Assembly (NCBI GenBank): GCA_963797085.1
Contig: CAWCOA010000007.1
Span: forward strand, 1 to 64,000
Source: JASJBU01 sp963797085
Lineage (GTDB): Bacteria > Pseudomonadota > Gammaproteobacteria > Chromatiales > Chromatiaceae
Length of the DNA: 64,000 nucleotides
Direction: 5' to 3'
Shown: one piece after another, positions 18,207-26,178 of the stretch
Position numbering within the stretch: position 1 is the first letter of the stretch
How the letters are laid out: each line of letters begins with the position of its first letter
Position numbers and translations under genes: made by a program
Notes under the pieces: model-generated
The model's database searches: none
Seen by the model: the letters and a program-made list of their open reading frames with translations, nothing else
Told to the model about the DNA's origin: nothing

Positions 18207-18821
18207 TCAGGTCCAGGACGGAGACTCTATCGCTCTCAGCGCTGCTTCGGCCGCCTCCTCAACATCAGCCTCTTTCCCGGCTATTGTCAAGCGACCGTGG
18301 GCACCCACAGCACGCACATCAACCAATGTAATGTTGGCCGCCTTCTCTGCCTGGTTAGCCGCATAGACAATATAACCGGCAGGCTGGACCTCGAGAATAA
18401 ACATACTTTCACCAGGTAATATCATTGACCCCCCCCGGTGCTGGCGGTTGATCAAAACCGCGTGATCTGATGTCATCCCGCGAATAATGTCATGCCATTC
18501 GACACTACAATGCTCCCGATCATTTACATCAGCACCAATATTCGATAGCAGTATTCTGCCTGATTCGATCACGTCACTCTGATCCCTGTGATGAACCACC
18601 ATTGAGCCATATGCACGCTCAACAATTTGTTGAGTCAGTTTTACCTGGGATGCTTTTAATGCGATGTCTGTAACGCGATGAATTGCCATGCCCGGCGAAA
18701 CCTCAACCCATAGACATGCATCACCTGGCACAGGCGGAAAGCCCTGCGATACAGACGCCATATACTCTGCGAGCTGGGGCTGCAAGGAGTCGATATATAC
18801 GTAGGTTCTCAGGTTTACCAT
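18207..18821 (-). CDS. csoS1D: CsoS1D tandem-BMC carboxysome shell protein
   Basis: A 204-residue protein with two fused BMC domains ('VDVRAVGAHGRLTIAGKEAD' in the second), matching CsoS1D, which forms pseudohexameric trimers with a gated pore. The frame extends to TTG at 18833; the ATG at 18821 is used here, though neither has a strong ribosome site. It is followed two bases later by the Nudix gene and preceded by a 45-residue ORF, forming a separate operon ahead of cbbL. Confidence 0.88.
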   Translation of the reverse strand: MVNLRTYVYIDSLQPQLAEYMASVSQGFPPVPGDACLWVEVSPGMAIHRVTDIALKASQVKLTQQIVERAYGSMVVHHRDQSDVIESGRILLSNIGADVNDREHCSVEWHDIIRGMTSDHAVLINRQHRGGSMILPGESMFILEVQPAGYIVYAANQAEKAANITLVDVRAVGAHGRLTIAGKEADVEEAAEAALRAIESPSWT

Positions 18822-18860
18822 GACTGCATGCAAACAACAACTGTTGAGCAGCGCCTGCCA

Positions 18861-18998
18861 TTACTCAGCCTCAACATTCGCCTCGTTTAGCAAATCCATG
18901 ATTCTCTGATCCGGGACATTGTAAAACTCGGTTTCGATATCCATATCATCGTCTTCCCTGAATGCATCGCAATGGTATCCAGAGTATAAAAATGTCAT
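18861..18998 (-). CDS. Small acidic protein leading the csoS1D operon
   Basis: A 45-residue acidic ORF (begins 'MTFLYSGYHCDAFREDDDMD', ends 'DLLNEANVEAE') with a clear GGAGG ribosome site eight bases before its ATG. It ends 27 bases before csoS1D in the same direction and lies about 104 bases downstream of the ATAGAT-N4-ATCTAT palindrome, so it is the first gene of the transcript. I do not recognise a family. A regulatory leader peptide or a small carboxysome accessory protein are both possible. Confidence 0.5.
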   Translation of the reverse strand: MTFLYSGYHCDAFREDDDMDIETEFYNVPDQRIMDLLNEANVEAE

Positions 18999-19101
18999 CA
19001 GCGAATCCTCCAGAATCTCTATTCAACAGCCATGAAATAATTGGCCATGCAGACTAGAGCATGGCTGGGCACACATCCAATAAATAATTATCCTGTAATC
19101 G

Positions 19102-19117
19102 ATAGATTATTATCTAT
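19102..19117. promoter_or_regulatory. Palindromic operator candidate upstream of csoS1D operon
   Basis: ATAGAT-TATT-ATCTAT, matching the palindrome upstream of cbbL at 12 of 12 arm positions. It lies 104 bases before the start of the 45-residue ORF. The shared site implies co-regulation of the two carboxysome transcripts. Confidence 0.55.
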
Positions 19118-19540
19118 GTATCATGATATTCCGCTGGTTCATAATGAACCGGGGGGTCATGGAACGCGTATCAGAATACCGGGTCTGCCTGTAGGGATTT
19201 CGAGTAAAAGCCCGCCGGAATGAGGAGCTTCTCGAAGCCGCAAATGCAAAAGGGTATGGCTTTTTACCTGTTGTTTGTTATTACCGGCCCAAGGTTCTTG
19301 CCTGGATTTCTTGCTCAACTCACAGTTTTTTTGATTTGCAAACTCGTTCTCGATCATTCCCGGGGTAAGGCCCCATCGCCGCATCCACCACCGCTCCAGT
19401 GGACAAGCAAATGACACCCACCAGCCTGGCTTGTGGAAAACCCACCCCGCCGTTTGACTGCTCGGTTGTGGATACCGTGCCTGGTTGTTTGATCGCGCAG
19501 CTCAAACAGGGCGAGCAGCAGGCGCGGCAGGCGCGTAGCC

Positions 19541-19682
19541 GCTTGATCTCGAACCTGTCGTTCGGACAATAGGACGAGACCTTCGCCGACAATACGGCGT
19601 TGACAGCTGCGATGCTCGACCGCATCCTGCATCATGCCCATGTCATCCAGATCAAGATCGTTCGCAGCCTCAAAATAGGATG
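19541..19682 (+). pseudogene. IstB (IS21 helper ATPase) C-terminal remnant
   Basis: The plus strand encodes 'LISNLSFGQ', an in-frame TAG where IstB has Trp, then 'DETFADNTALTAAMLDRILH' and 'HAHVIQIK', matching the last 45 or so residues of IS21-family helper proteins. No IstA is present. The preceding 19120-19540 shows no other recognisable gene. Confidence 0.55.
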
Positions 19683-19726
19683 ATTATTTTTGCGCGGCCC
19701 TTAACGTCGGTTTTCCTGGTATCTCA

Positions 19727-20812
19727 TCATAACCGCCTCTGAATCCCTGGCATCGCTGCCAACACATGTTTCAAACTCTCGTCATTATCAGCGCAAACGG
19801 TTATGTGGCCTAGTTTGCGTCCAGGCCGCGGCGCCTTTCCGTAGAGATGCATATGGGCGCCAGGTATGGCCAACACGGCATTCATATCCGGCAACTCCCC
19901 GACCAGATTCACCATCCCCGAGTGGCCTGTTAATGCGGTACTGCCCAGGGGCAGATCCAGAATCGCCCGCAGATGATTCTCGAATTGACTGGTCACTGCT
20001 CCTTCAATCGTCCAGTGGCCCGTGTTATGTACACGCGGCGCCATCTCGTTGACCAGTAGCCTGCCATCGCGCTGAAAGAACTCGATGGCGAGTACCCCTA
20101 CATAATCCAAACGCTCGAGCAGGCATTTGGCGTAATCTTCCGCCAATTCCTGCATGGGATTGTCCTGTAGGCTGGTGGAAAGCCGTAAGATACCGGCCTC
20201 GTGATGATTCTCAGACAGCGGATAGAAGGCAAGCTCACCCAACAGGCCCCTGACCGCGATGATGGAGACCTCCCGTTCAAAGGGAATAAATCCCTCCAAA
20301 ATGGCTGCGGCGCCGTTGATTCCTTCCCAGGCAGCGACGAGTTCCGAAGGGTCGCGCAACGACTGCTGACCCTTGCCATCGTAACCCAGTGTCCGGGTCT
20401 TGAGGATAGCGGGCAGGCCGATCTTTGCCGCGGCCCGTTGCAGATCGTCCAGACTGTCTACCGCCATGAATGGTGCTGTATCGATGCCCAGTTGGTTGAA
20501 CAGGTTTTTCTCATGCAGCCGATCCCTGGCGGTAGCCAGCGCCCGCACTGGCGGATAGACGGGGGATTTTCCGCTTAAGAAGTCCAACGACTCGGTAGGC
20601 ACGCTTTCGAATTCGTAGGTGACCCTGTCTACTTTCCCGGCCAAGCGGTGCAGCGCGGCTTCATCATCGAAGTCGGCACAGATATGTTCACCCAGTGGAG
20701 CAGCGCAGGCGTCCTTCGAAGGACAAAGGAAAACAAACTCAAGCCCCAGCGGATAGCCCGCCAAGGCCAGCATGCGGGCAAGCTGACCGCCGCCGAGAAC
20801 ACCGATCTTCAT
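19727..20812 (-). CDS. purK: N5-carboxyaminoimidazole ribonucleotide synthase
   Basis: A 361-residue ATP-grasp enzyme that carboxylates AIR using ATP and bicarbonate in purine synthesis. It begins 'MKIGVLGGGQLARMLALAGY' and contains 'ILKTRTLGYDGKGQQ' (ATP-binding loop) and 'NEMAPRVHNTGHWTIEGA', both diagnostic of PurK. The ATG overlaps the purE stop by four bases (ATGA), so the two are translationally coupled. The enzyme acts directly before PurE. Confidence 0.95.
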   Translation of the reverse strand: MKIGVLGGGQLARMLALAGYPLGLEFVFLCPSKDACAAPLGEHICADFDDEAALHRLAGKVDRVTYEFESVPTESLDFLSGKSPVYPPVRALATARDRLHEKNLFNQLGIDTAPFMAVDSLDDLQRAAAKIGLPAILKTRTLGYDGKGQQSLRDPSELVAAWEGINGAAAILEGFIPFEREVSIIAVRGLLGELAFYPLSENHHEAGILRLSTSLQDNPMQELAEDYAKCLLERLDYVGVLAIEFFQRDGRLLVNEMAPRVHNTGHWTIEGAVTSQFENHLRAILDLPLGSTALTGHSGMVNLVGELPDMNAVLAIPGAHMHLYGKAPRPGRKLGHITVCADNDESLKHVLAAMPGIQRRL

Positions 20813-21303
20813 GCCCCTGCCCGTGGATCAGGATGGTTCAGAACCCGTTCTGTCTGACGCGCACGATACGCCTTGAGCGCTGTGCGAATCTTTGCATGTT
20901 TGTTCCCCAGCATGGCCGCCGCCAGCAGTGCCGCGTTGACTGCTCCCGCCCGGCCAATGGACAAAGTGCCCACCGGGATACCCGCAGGCATCTGGGCGAT
21001 GGACAGCAAAGAGTCCATGCCGTTGAGGGCTTTTGACTGCACAGGCACGCCCAGCACAGGCAAAGTGGTCTTGGCCGCCGTCATGCCTGGTAGGTGAGCC
21101 GCGCCTCCGGCACCGGCGATAATGATCTCAATACCACGCCCCTCCGCCTCTTCGGCATAGTGGAATAATTTGTCCGGGGTACGATGGGCGGAGACCACCT
21201 CAGCTTCGAAAGACACATCCAACTCCTCCAGGGTTTCAACGGCATGACGCATCGTCTCCCAGTCGGAAGTGGAACCCATGATGATGCCGACCAGTGGTTT
21301 CAT
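20809..21303 (-). CDS. purE: N5-CAIR mutase, catalytic subunit
   Basis: A 164-residue class I PurE converting N5-CAIR to CAIR. Motifs: 'GIIMGSTSDWETM', 'EAEVVSAHRTPDKL' (catalytic His) and 'GAGGAAHLPGM'. The reading frame is open 213 bases further upstream, but that part overlaps the decayed HAD gene; the ATG at 21303 with AGGAG seven bases before it is the real start. Confidence 0.95.
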   Translation of the reverse strand: MKPLVGIIMGSTSDWETMRHAVETLEELDVSFEAEVVSAHRTPDKLFHYAEEAEGRGIEIIIAGAGGAAHLPGMTAAKTTLPVLGVPVQSKALNGMDSLLSIAQMPAGIPVGTLSIGRAGAVNAALLAAAMLGNKHAKIRTALKAYRARQTERVLNHPDPRAGA

Positions 21304-21399
21304 TGCTTTTCTCCTGTCATTGTCAGAACTTCTCCGGACGCAGCATGCTCCTTGCCGTTGCCCCAAAACGCCATAATTTAGCCCGCAGCGTGAGGTGGG

Positions 21400-21742
21400 T
21401 CTGTCAACAGTGGCATGCCAACGGTGCACCTGCCTCAGATTTACTTGCTTCAGATCATTGAGTACCGCCGCCGCTTCGCTGTAATACCTCTGTGTCACCA
21501 GAACCGGGATGCCCACGGCGGATGCGGCGCGTATTCTCTATCGCCAGACAATCAGTTGCAAGCAACCCGAGCCGTTCCAGCACCCAAAGAAACCACAAGG
21601 GATCAGGCTTTTTCACCGGTGCCTGTTCGGCCGCATGGGACTCGCTATCAACCGCTCCACACTGGGACGCAGTTCAATCTCGCCGGCGGCCGTTATGTCG
21701 GCAGAGTGAGTGGTCTTGACCTGGTGCAGACCAGCAATCCAT
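21400..21742 (-). pseudogene. HAD phosphatase (CbbY-like) remnant with internal deletion
   Basis: Three pieces of a HAD-family hydrolase lie in order in different frames: 'GLHQVKTTHSADITAAGEIE' with 'LRPSVERLI', then 'KPDPLWFLWVLERLGLLATD', then 'GIPVLVTQRYYSEAAAVLND'. The N-terminal catalytic Asp motif and a central stretch are missing. The first piece abuts the end of the aldolase remnant directly. The best match is the CbbY-type group often linked to Calvin-cycle genes, but this is a remnant and function is lost. Confidence 0.55.
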
Positions 21743-22383
21743 TCTCAGCTGCCGCATCTGACAGGGCCGTGTAGTCGTTGATCTTGGTGACGCCATGGGC
21801 GATCAGCTGACGGAACTGATCATCGGAGAGCCCTATATACGCCCATGTACGGTGCCGATGGAGACGGCGATAAAATCCACACCAATTTTTTCCACGTAAC
21901 TCTTGGCCTCTGCCGGCTTGGTATAGGCAACTTCCCCCGGGTGGCGTTCGGCATCCACCCCTAGACTCCGGGCACATGACCCAGTTCCCCCTCAACCGAC
22001 ACACCGCAGCCTAGCGCCATCTTCACGAAACCAGAGATGGCGAAATTGTCTTGCAAGGGTTTGTGAGAGGCATCCACCATCACCCCATTGCAGCCGAGAT
22101 TGATGGCGCGCACCGCTGAATCCTGACTGGCACCGTGGTCGAGATCGATAGCCACCGGTACTGTAGCCCTCTAAGCGGCAGCCTCCACCTCGGGCATCAT
22201 CAGTTCAATATCGATGTATTCGAAATGGGACTCGGCCAGGCTCAGGATCACCGGCGCACGTGCCACTTCCGCTGCCACCATGATCCCTTGCAGAAAATCC
22301 AAGCTCACCAGATCGAAGGCGCCTACCGTTTAGCCGTGACGGTAGGCGTGCTGGAGCATTTCTTTCATATCAGCGAGTGGCAT
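21743..22383 (-). pseudogene. Class II fructose-bisphosphate aldolase-like remnant
   Basis: From the ATG at 22383 the frame reads 'MPLADMKEMLQHAYRHG', a TAA, 'TVGAFDLVSLDFLQGI', then another in-frame stop after 'MMPEVEAAA', then 'PVAIDLDHGASQDSAVRAIN', 'GVMVDASHKPLQDNFAIS', 'GVSVEGELGHVPGV', and after a frame change 'GLSDDQFRQLIAHGVTKIND'. Zinc-site histidines (LDHG, GELGH) are recognisable, so this was a GatY/FbaA-like class II aldolase. Two nonsense codons plus frame changes and 3' truncation show real decay. Confidence 0.7.
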
Positions 22384-22394
22384 TGTGTGTTACT

Positions 22395-22820
22395 TCATGA
22401 TTGTGACGACCGGTCTTGTCCGACGTTCAGTTTTCTCGCGTTCTTCCAATAGCGGATAGCGACCAGGGAAACAGCCAGCAGCAGCATTGCTCCGGCGACA
22501 GCCAGGATCTGCCAACTATCCATCGCCTTCATGTCCAGTACCAGGTAGCGCGACAGGGCCACCATGGCGATGGCAAACGGCATGCTCAGTGGGATCTCTC
22601 CCGACACCAGCTGAGTGCGCACCATGGCGAGCACCTCCAGAAAGATGAACAGCAGCAGCAGATCGCCCAGTTCAACGGATCCCTTAACGATGATGCTGAA
22701 CACTTCTTGTCCCAACGCTACAATGGTCATCAGGCCGAGCAGGCTAAGACCGAGGCATAGCGCCAGTGACAACACGGCAGTACTTTTTTCATTGATGCGA
22801 TTGTTCAAATCTTTGTTCAT
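22395..22820 (-). CDS. PsiE-family phosphate-starvation membrane protein
   Basis: A 141-residue protein with four hydrophobic segments ('TAVLSLALCLGLSLLGLMTI', 'LGDLLLLFIFLEVLAMVRTQ', 'IPLSMPFAIAMVALSRYLVL', 'ILAVAGAMLLLAVSLVAIRY'), matching the PsiE family of unknown function. The start may be 22820 or 22826 (two in-frame ATGs after AGAGGACGG). The upstream part of the same open frame belongs to the htpX remnant. Confidence 0.75.
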   Translation of the reverse strand: MNKDLNNRINEKSTAVLSLALCLGLSLLGLMTIVALGQEVFSIIVKGSVELGDLLLLFIFLEVLAMVRTQLVSGEIPLSMPFAIAMVALSRYLVLDMKAMDSWQILAVAGAMLLLAVSLVAIRYWKNARKLNVGQDRSSQS

Positions 22821-22834
22821 TAACATCCGTCCTC

Positions 22835-22955
22835 TTATTTCGGTTGTTCGGTACGCAGGGTAGCGATACGCTCTTCCAGCGGCGGGTGGGAGAGAAACAG
22901 CCGTTTGAATCAATACACCGATATTGGTAAACAGAAAGAGTGCAATACGGTTCAT
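22835..22955 (-). pseudogene. htpX: HtpX protease reduced to its two ends
   Basis: The ATG at 22955 starts 'MNRIALFLFTNIGVL', the N-terminal signature of the HtpX membrane metalloprotease. Within about 20 codons the sequence passes, with a frame change, into 'LFLSHPPLEERIATLRTEQP', the HtpX C-terminus, and stops at 22835. The normal protein is about 290 residues with an HExxH site, so some 240 central residues are missing. This is an internal-deletion pseudogene. Confidence 0.65.
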
Positions 22956-23069
22956 GTTAAACCGCAATAATTATTTAGGGCCATCAATTTTGTCGCCTCG
23001 AGGGCTCATTGGCAGTCATCGCCAGCAGAGTATTTATGATATGCCACTGGCGCGGCAGCAAGAAAAATC

Positions 23070-23535
23070 CAATGCCGTGTACATAACATCGGTCCAGTCT
23101 TCCAGCGTGACGACGCGGAACAGGGTGAGCATGGATAGTCCCAGATCGCCCCAGTGTTCGGGATCGTGCTGATGAAACAGGTGATAACCGGCGATGGCAT
23201 AGACATAAAAGATGATGGACATGAGCAGCATGACGTGGCCCATGCTGCGCATCAGCGTTTCAACGATCAGGCGCAGCTTGGGGATCGTGGAGATTAAGCG
23301 CGCAATACCCGCATCAATCTGGCGAGCCGGGCGATGAGGGCTAATTCCCCAGTCGCCGGGATCAGCGACAAGAGGATGATCGAGAAGTCAAACAGATTCC
23401 AACCATCACCATAATATCGTCCCACACGAGGCGCCACGGCGGTGATCTTGAGCGCGGCTTCCAGAATAAAGATCACCAGAATTATCTGCTGTGTGGCCTC
23501 AAACCAGACACCGTAATCCGCGGCCAGTGAACGCT
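23070..23535 (-). pseudogene. Ion transport protein (voltage-gated channel type) remnant
   Basis: Reading leftward: 'SLAADYGVWFEATQQIILVI', 'DGWNLFDFSIILLSLIPATG', 'ELALIARLARLMRVLR' (S4-like), a frame change near 23300, 'KLRLIVETLMRSMGHVMLL', then the pore segment 'TLFRVVTLEDWTDVMYTALD'. The first helix and everything after the pore are missing. It resembles single-domain bacterial Nav/Cav-like channels; the filter 'TLEDWTD' is visible. Truncated at both ends, it is flanked by the htpX and nhaR remnants. Confidence 0.65.
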
Positions 23536-24000
23536 TGAACCTGACACCACAGACCATCAGCGGACAACTGAGTTTGCTGGAGGAATATCTTGGGGTGGAC
23601 CTGTTCACACGGGTCGGACGTAATCTGGAACTCACCGAGAACGGGCGGCTGGTGTTGAGGTATGCCGATGAGGTATTCTCACATGTTGCCCGGCAGTGAA
23701 CATCAGCTGCGCTCCGGCATTGACCAGTGGCTGGACAAACATCGCACCCATCCGCGCATGGTTGCCGAGTTTGATGACAGCGCACTGATGATGGCATTTG
23801 GGCAGGAAGGGGCGGGGATCTTTATCGCACCCGCTGCCATCGAGGCGGAGGTGGAGTGGCAATATCAGGCGACTGCAATTGGCCGGGTCGATGAGGTGAA
23901 GGAGCATTTTTACGCCATTTCCGTGGAGCGCCGGGTCTTGCACCCCGTTGTCTCTGCTGTGTTGAAGACTGCCCGCGAGTCGCTGTTTGCCGATGAATAG
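23535..24000 (+). pseudogene. nhaR: NhaR LysR-type activator with internal deletion
   Basis: The first part encodes the end of a LysR DNA-binding domain ('TPQTISGQLSLLEEYLGVDL', 'LTENGRLVLRYADEVFS'). A frame change near 23680 then leads straight into the NhaR C-terminal part ('MLPGSEHQLRSGIDQWLDKH', 'EFDDSALMMAFGQEGAGIF'), ending at 24000. The N-terminal 20 residues and about 130-150 central residues are missing. NhaR activates nhaA in response to sodium; nhaA follows directly and is intact. Confidence 0.7.
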
Positions 24001-24016
24001 TCATGGGATAAATGAT

Positions 24017-25402
24017 ATGAATGAAAAACTGAATCCTGACCCCAAATTGAAAACAGGCGTCTATCACGCCCCTTGGGAACAGAGTTTCGACAAGATCCTT
24101 ACGCCTTTTGAAGAGTTTATTCACCGCCAGACCACCAGTGGCTTGTTGCTGATGGGCACGGCGGTCCTCGCATTGGTGCTGGCTAACGGGCCGCTGGCTT
24201 CCGCCTACGAACATTTCGTGCATACCCTTATCAGTCTCGGTATTGGTAGCTGGAAGTTGGAAATGAGCCTGCACCATTGGATCAATGATGGACTGATGGC
24301 GCTGTTCTTCTTTGTCGTCGGTCTGGAGTTGAAACGGGAAATGCTGGTGGGTGAACTGGCGAAACCACGCAATGCAGCGCTGCCTATCGCGGCGGCGGTT
24401 GGTGGCATGCTGGTGCCGGCACTGATTTATTTCGCCCTCAACCCGGAAGGCGATGCCGCGCTCGGCTGGGGAATCCCCATGGCCACCGACATCGCATTCG
24501 CCATCGGTGCCATGGCATTGCTGGCAAGCCGGGTGCCCAAGGCCTTGATCACCTTTCTGGTGGCACTGGCGATCGTGGATGACCTGGGGGCGGTGATGGT
24601 GATTGCGGTTTTCTACACCGACACCATTGCGCTCGGTCCACTGGCGGCAGCCGGCGGTCTCTTCGCTTTGCTGTTGCTGTTCAATCTGAGCGGTATCCGT
24701 AAAACCATGCCCTATCTTATCGTTGCTGTGTTGTTGTGGTACGCCCTGATGCAATCCGGTGTACACGCCACTCTGGCGGGTATTCTAGGGGCTTTGTCAG
24801 TGCCGGCCGTTCCCAAGTACGATCCAGAGCGTTTCAGTGAACATGTCAGGCAGCTGATGCACCGGTTCGAAGCCAGCCACCAACCCGGCAAGAGCATCAT
24901 GACCAATGACAAATTACGCGCTGTGGTGCAGACCCTGGAAAATGGCGTGCATAGCGTCGAGGCCCCATTACAACGGCTGGAGCATGTCTGGCACATGCCG
25001 GTGGCCTACCTGGTGATTCCGGTCTTTGCCCTGGCCAATGCCGGTATCCCGCTGGAATTTTCCTCGCTGGGTGAGACCCTGACCCATCCGGTGATGCTCG
25101 GTGTATCGCTGGGTCTGGTGCTGGGCAAGTTCCTCGGTATCACTGGTTTCAGCTGGCTGATGTTGAAACTGGGCGTGGCGGAGTTGCCGAAGGATACCCG
25201 GTTTACCCAGATCGCCGGTGTGGCGCTGCTGGCCGGGATCGGATTCACCATGTCCATCTTTGTCGCCCAGCTCGGTTTCGAGGGGCGTGAAGATTTACTG
25301 CTGATGGCCAAGACCGGCATTCTTGCCGCCTCGCTGCTGGCAGGAGTGGTAGGTTTCATCTGGCTCTATCTGGTAAGCAAGCCGGTAGAGGCTGAAGAGT
25401 AG
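24017..25402 (+). CDS. nhaA: Na+/H+ antiporter NhaA
   Basis: A 461-residue NhaA-type antiporter exchanging sodium for protons across the inner membrane. The paired aspartates of the ion site are in 'LALAIVDDLGAVMVIAVFYT', the unwound-helix signature in 'LGWGIPMATDIAFAIGAMAL', and the C-terminal 'GFTMSIFVAQLGF' is present. The ATG at 24017 is chosen because homologues start near 'MNEKLNPD'; two earlier in-frame starts exist. The adjacent regulator is decayed, so control is probably changed. A second, drastically shortened nhaA lies at 54708. Confidence 0.92.
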   Translation: MNEKLNPDPKLKTGVYHAPWEQSFDKILTPFEEFIHRQTTSGLLLMGTAVLALVLANGPLASAYEHFVHTLISLGIGSWKLEMSLHHWINDGLMALFFFVVGLELKREMLVGELAKPRNAALPIAAAVGGMLVPALIYFALNPEGDAALGWGIPMATDIAFAIGAMALLASRVPKALITFLVALAIVDDLGAVMVIAVFYTDTIALGPLAAAGGLFALLLLFNLSGIRKTMPYLIVAVLLWYALMQSGVHATLAGILGALSVPAVPKYDPERFSEHVRQLMHRFEASHQPGKSIMTNDKLRAVVQTLENGVHSVEAPLQRLEHVWHMPVAYLVIPVFALANAGIPLEFSSLGETLTHPVMLGVSLGLVLGKFLGITGFSWLMLKLGVAELPKDTRFTQIAGVALLAGIGFTMSIFVAQLGFEGREDLLLMAKTGILAASLLAGVVGFIWLYLVSKPVEAEE

Positions 25403-25439
25403 ACTCCAAATCGAGGCTAGAAATCCACAACTTTTTTTA

Positions 25440-25560
25440 CCTTGCTCATTATCCTGTTGACGGCGCGGATATCCGCCGAGCTATCCACGTGCCTGCAAGC
25501 GCCATCGGTGATCGGTGAATTATTCGCCGGTGTGGTGTTTGGACCCAACTGCTGGGGTAG
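25440..25560 (+). pseudogene. CPA2-type cation/proton antiporter N-terminal remnant
   Basis: About 40 codons encode 'LIILLTARISAELSTCLQAP' and 'SVIGELFAGVVFGPNCWG', the first helices of KefB/NapA-like antiporters, ending in a stop. The following 25560-25870 carries scattered short frames ('HILPIVNWLRAKYGHPPLLT') that I cannot assign. Confidence 0.45.
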
Positions 25561-25876
25561 ATAGCGCCAACGGAGGCGATCTGCCTGCCGGCCAGGAACT
25601 GGTTATGCTGCTGATCGGTCTGATGATCATGAACTACCCAGGGAAGTTTGCCCTGGAGCCTCGGCTGATCCAATGACCGCACATCCTGCCGATTGTGAAC
25701 TGGCTGCGCGCAAAATACGGTCATCCGCCATTGCTTACGCTGACTGGTGAAAGAGATGAAGGCAGGGAAGATGTCGGCGAACTGCTCGGGAATTATTCAT
25801 CGCTGGACCTGAGTCCACTTGAAGCAAGACGATTTACACTGATTGTGTCGTATATACCCTAATCTTGAATAATCAG

Positions 25877-25960
25877 TAACTTATTGATTATTTAGCTATT
25901 TGTAATCAGCTGGTCGGGGGTTCGACTCCTCTCGCCGGCCCCATAAAAATCAATAAGTTA
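25877..25960. repeat. 13-base inverted repeat around the tRNA fragment
   Basis: TAACTTATTGATT at 25877-25889 and its exact complement AATCAATAAGTTA at 25948-25960 enclose the tRNA-Thr fragment. They could be ends of a small mobile element or an integrase arm-site remnant. Confidence 0.5.
25900..25943 (+). tRNA. tRNA-Thr(UGU) 3'-half fragment
   Basis: From TTGTAATCAG to CCA, 44 bases match the anticodon loop, 3' anticodon stem, T arm and acceptor end of tRNA-Thr(UGU) (compare the E. coli tRNA with the same TTGTAATCAG core). The matching 5' half is absent upstream, so this is not a functional gene. tRNA 3' halves are typical attachment-site leftovers of integrative elements. Confidence 0.6.
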
Positions 25961-26178
25961 GCCGTTCTATCTTTTTAAACTGTTGGTTACGCGGCAGGCT
26001 TACAAGATCGCGCCACCGGCTGTTTGTGGTAAAGCGAGCAATCACCAGGCCAGGGGGTTAAGGCCTGTATGCAGGATCGGTCAGCAAGTTTGTCCGCTTT
26101 CTTTGTCAAGCTGCTGCGGGCTTAGATTCTCCAGGATGAAGATATTCGAATCTCTGCATAACCACAGTTCACTACCGT

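Noticed and set aside
23822..24766. Long minus-strand frame of 314 codons
   Set aside because: It lies antisense to nhaR/nhaA, is rich in Gln and His as antisense shadows often are, and matches no family.
25900..25943. A complete tRNA-Thr gene
   Set aside because: The 5' acceptor strand, D arm and 5' anticodon stem are not present upstream.
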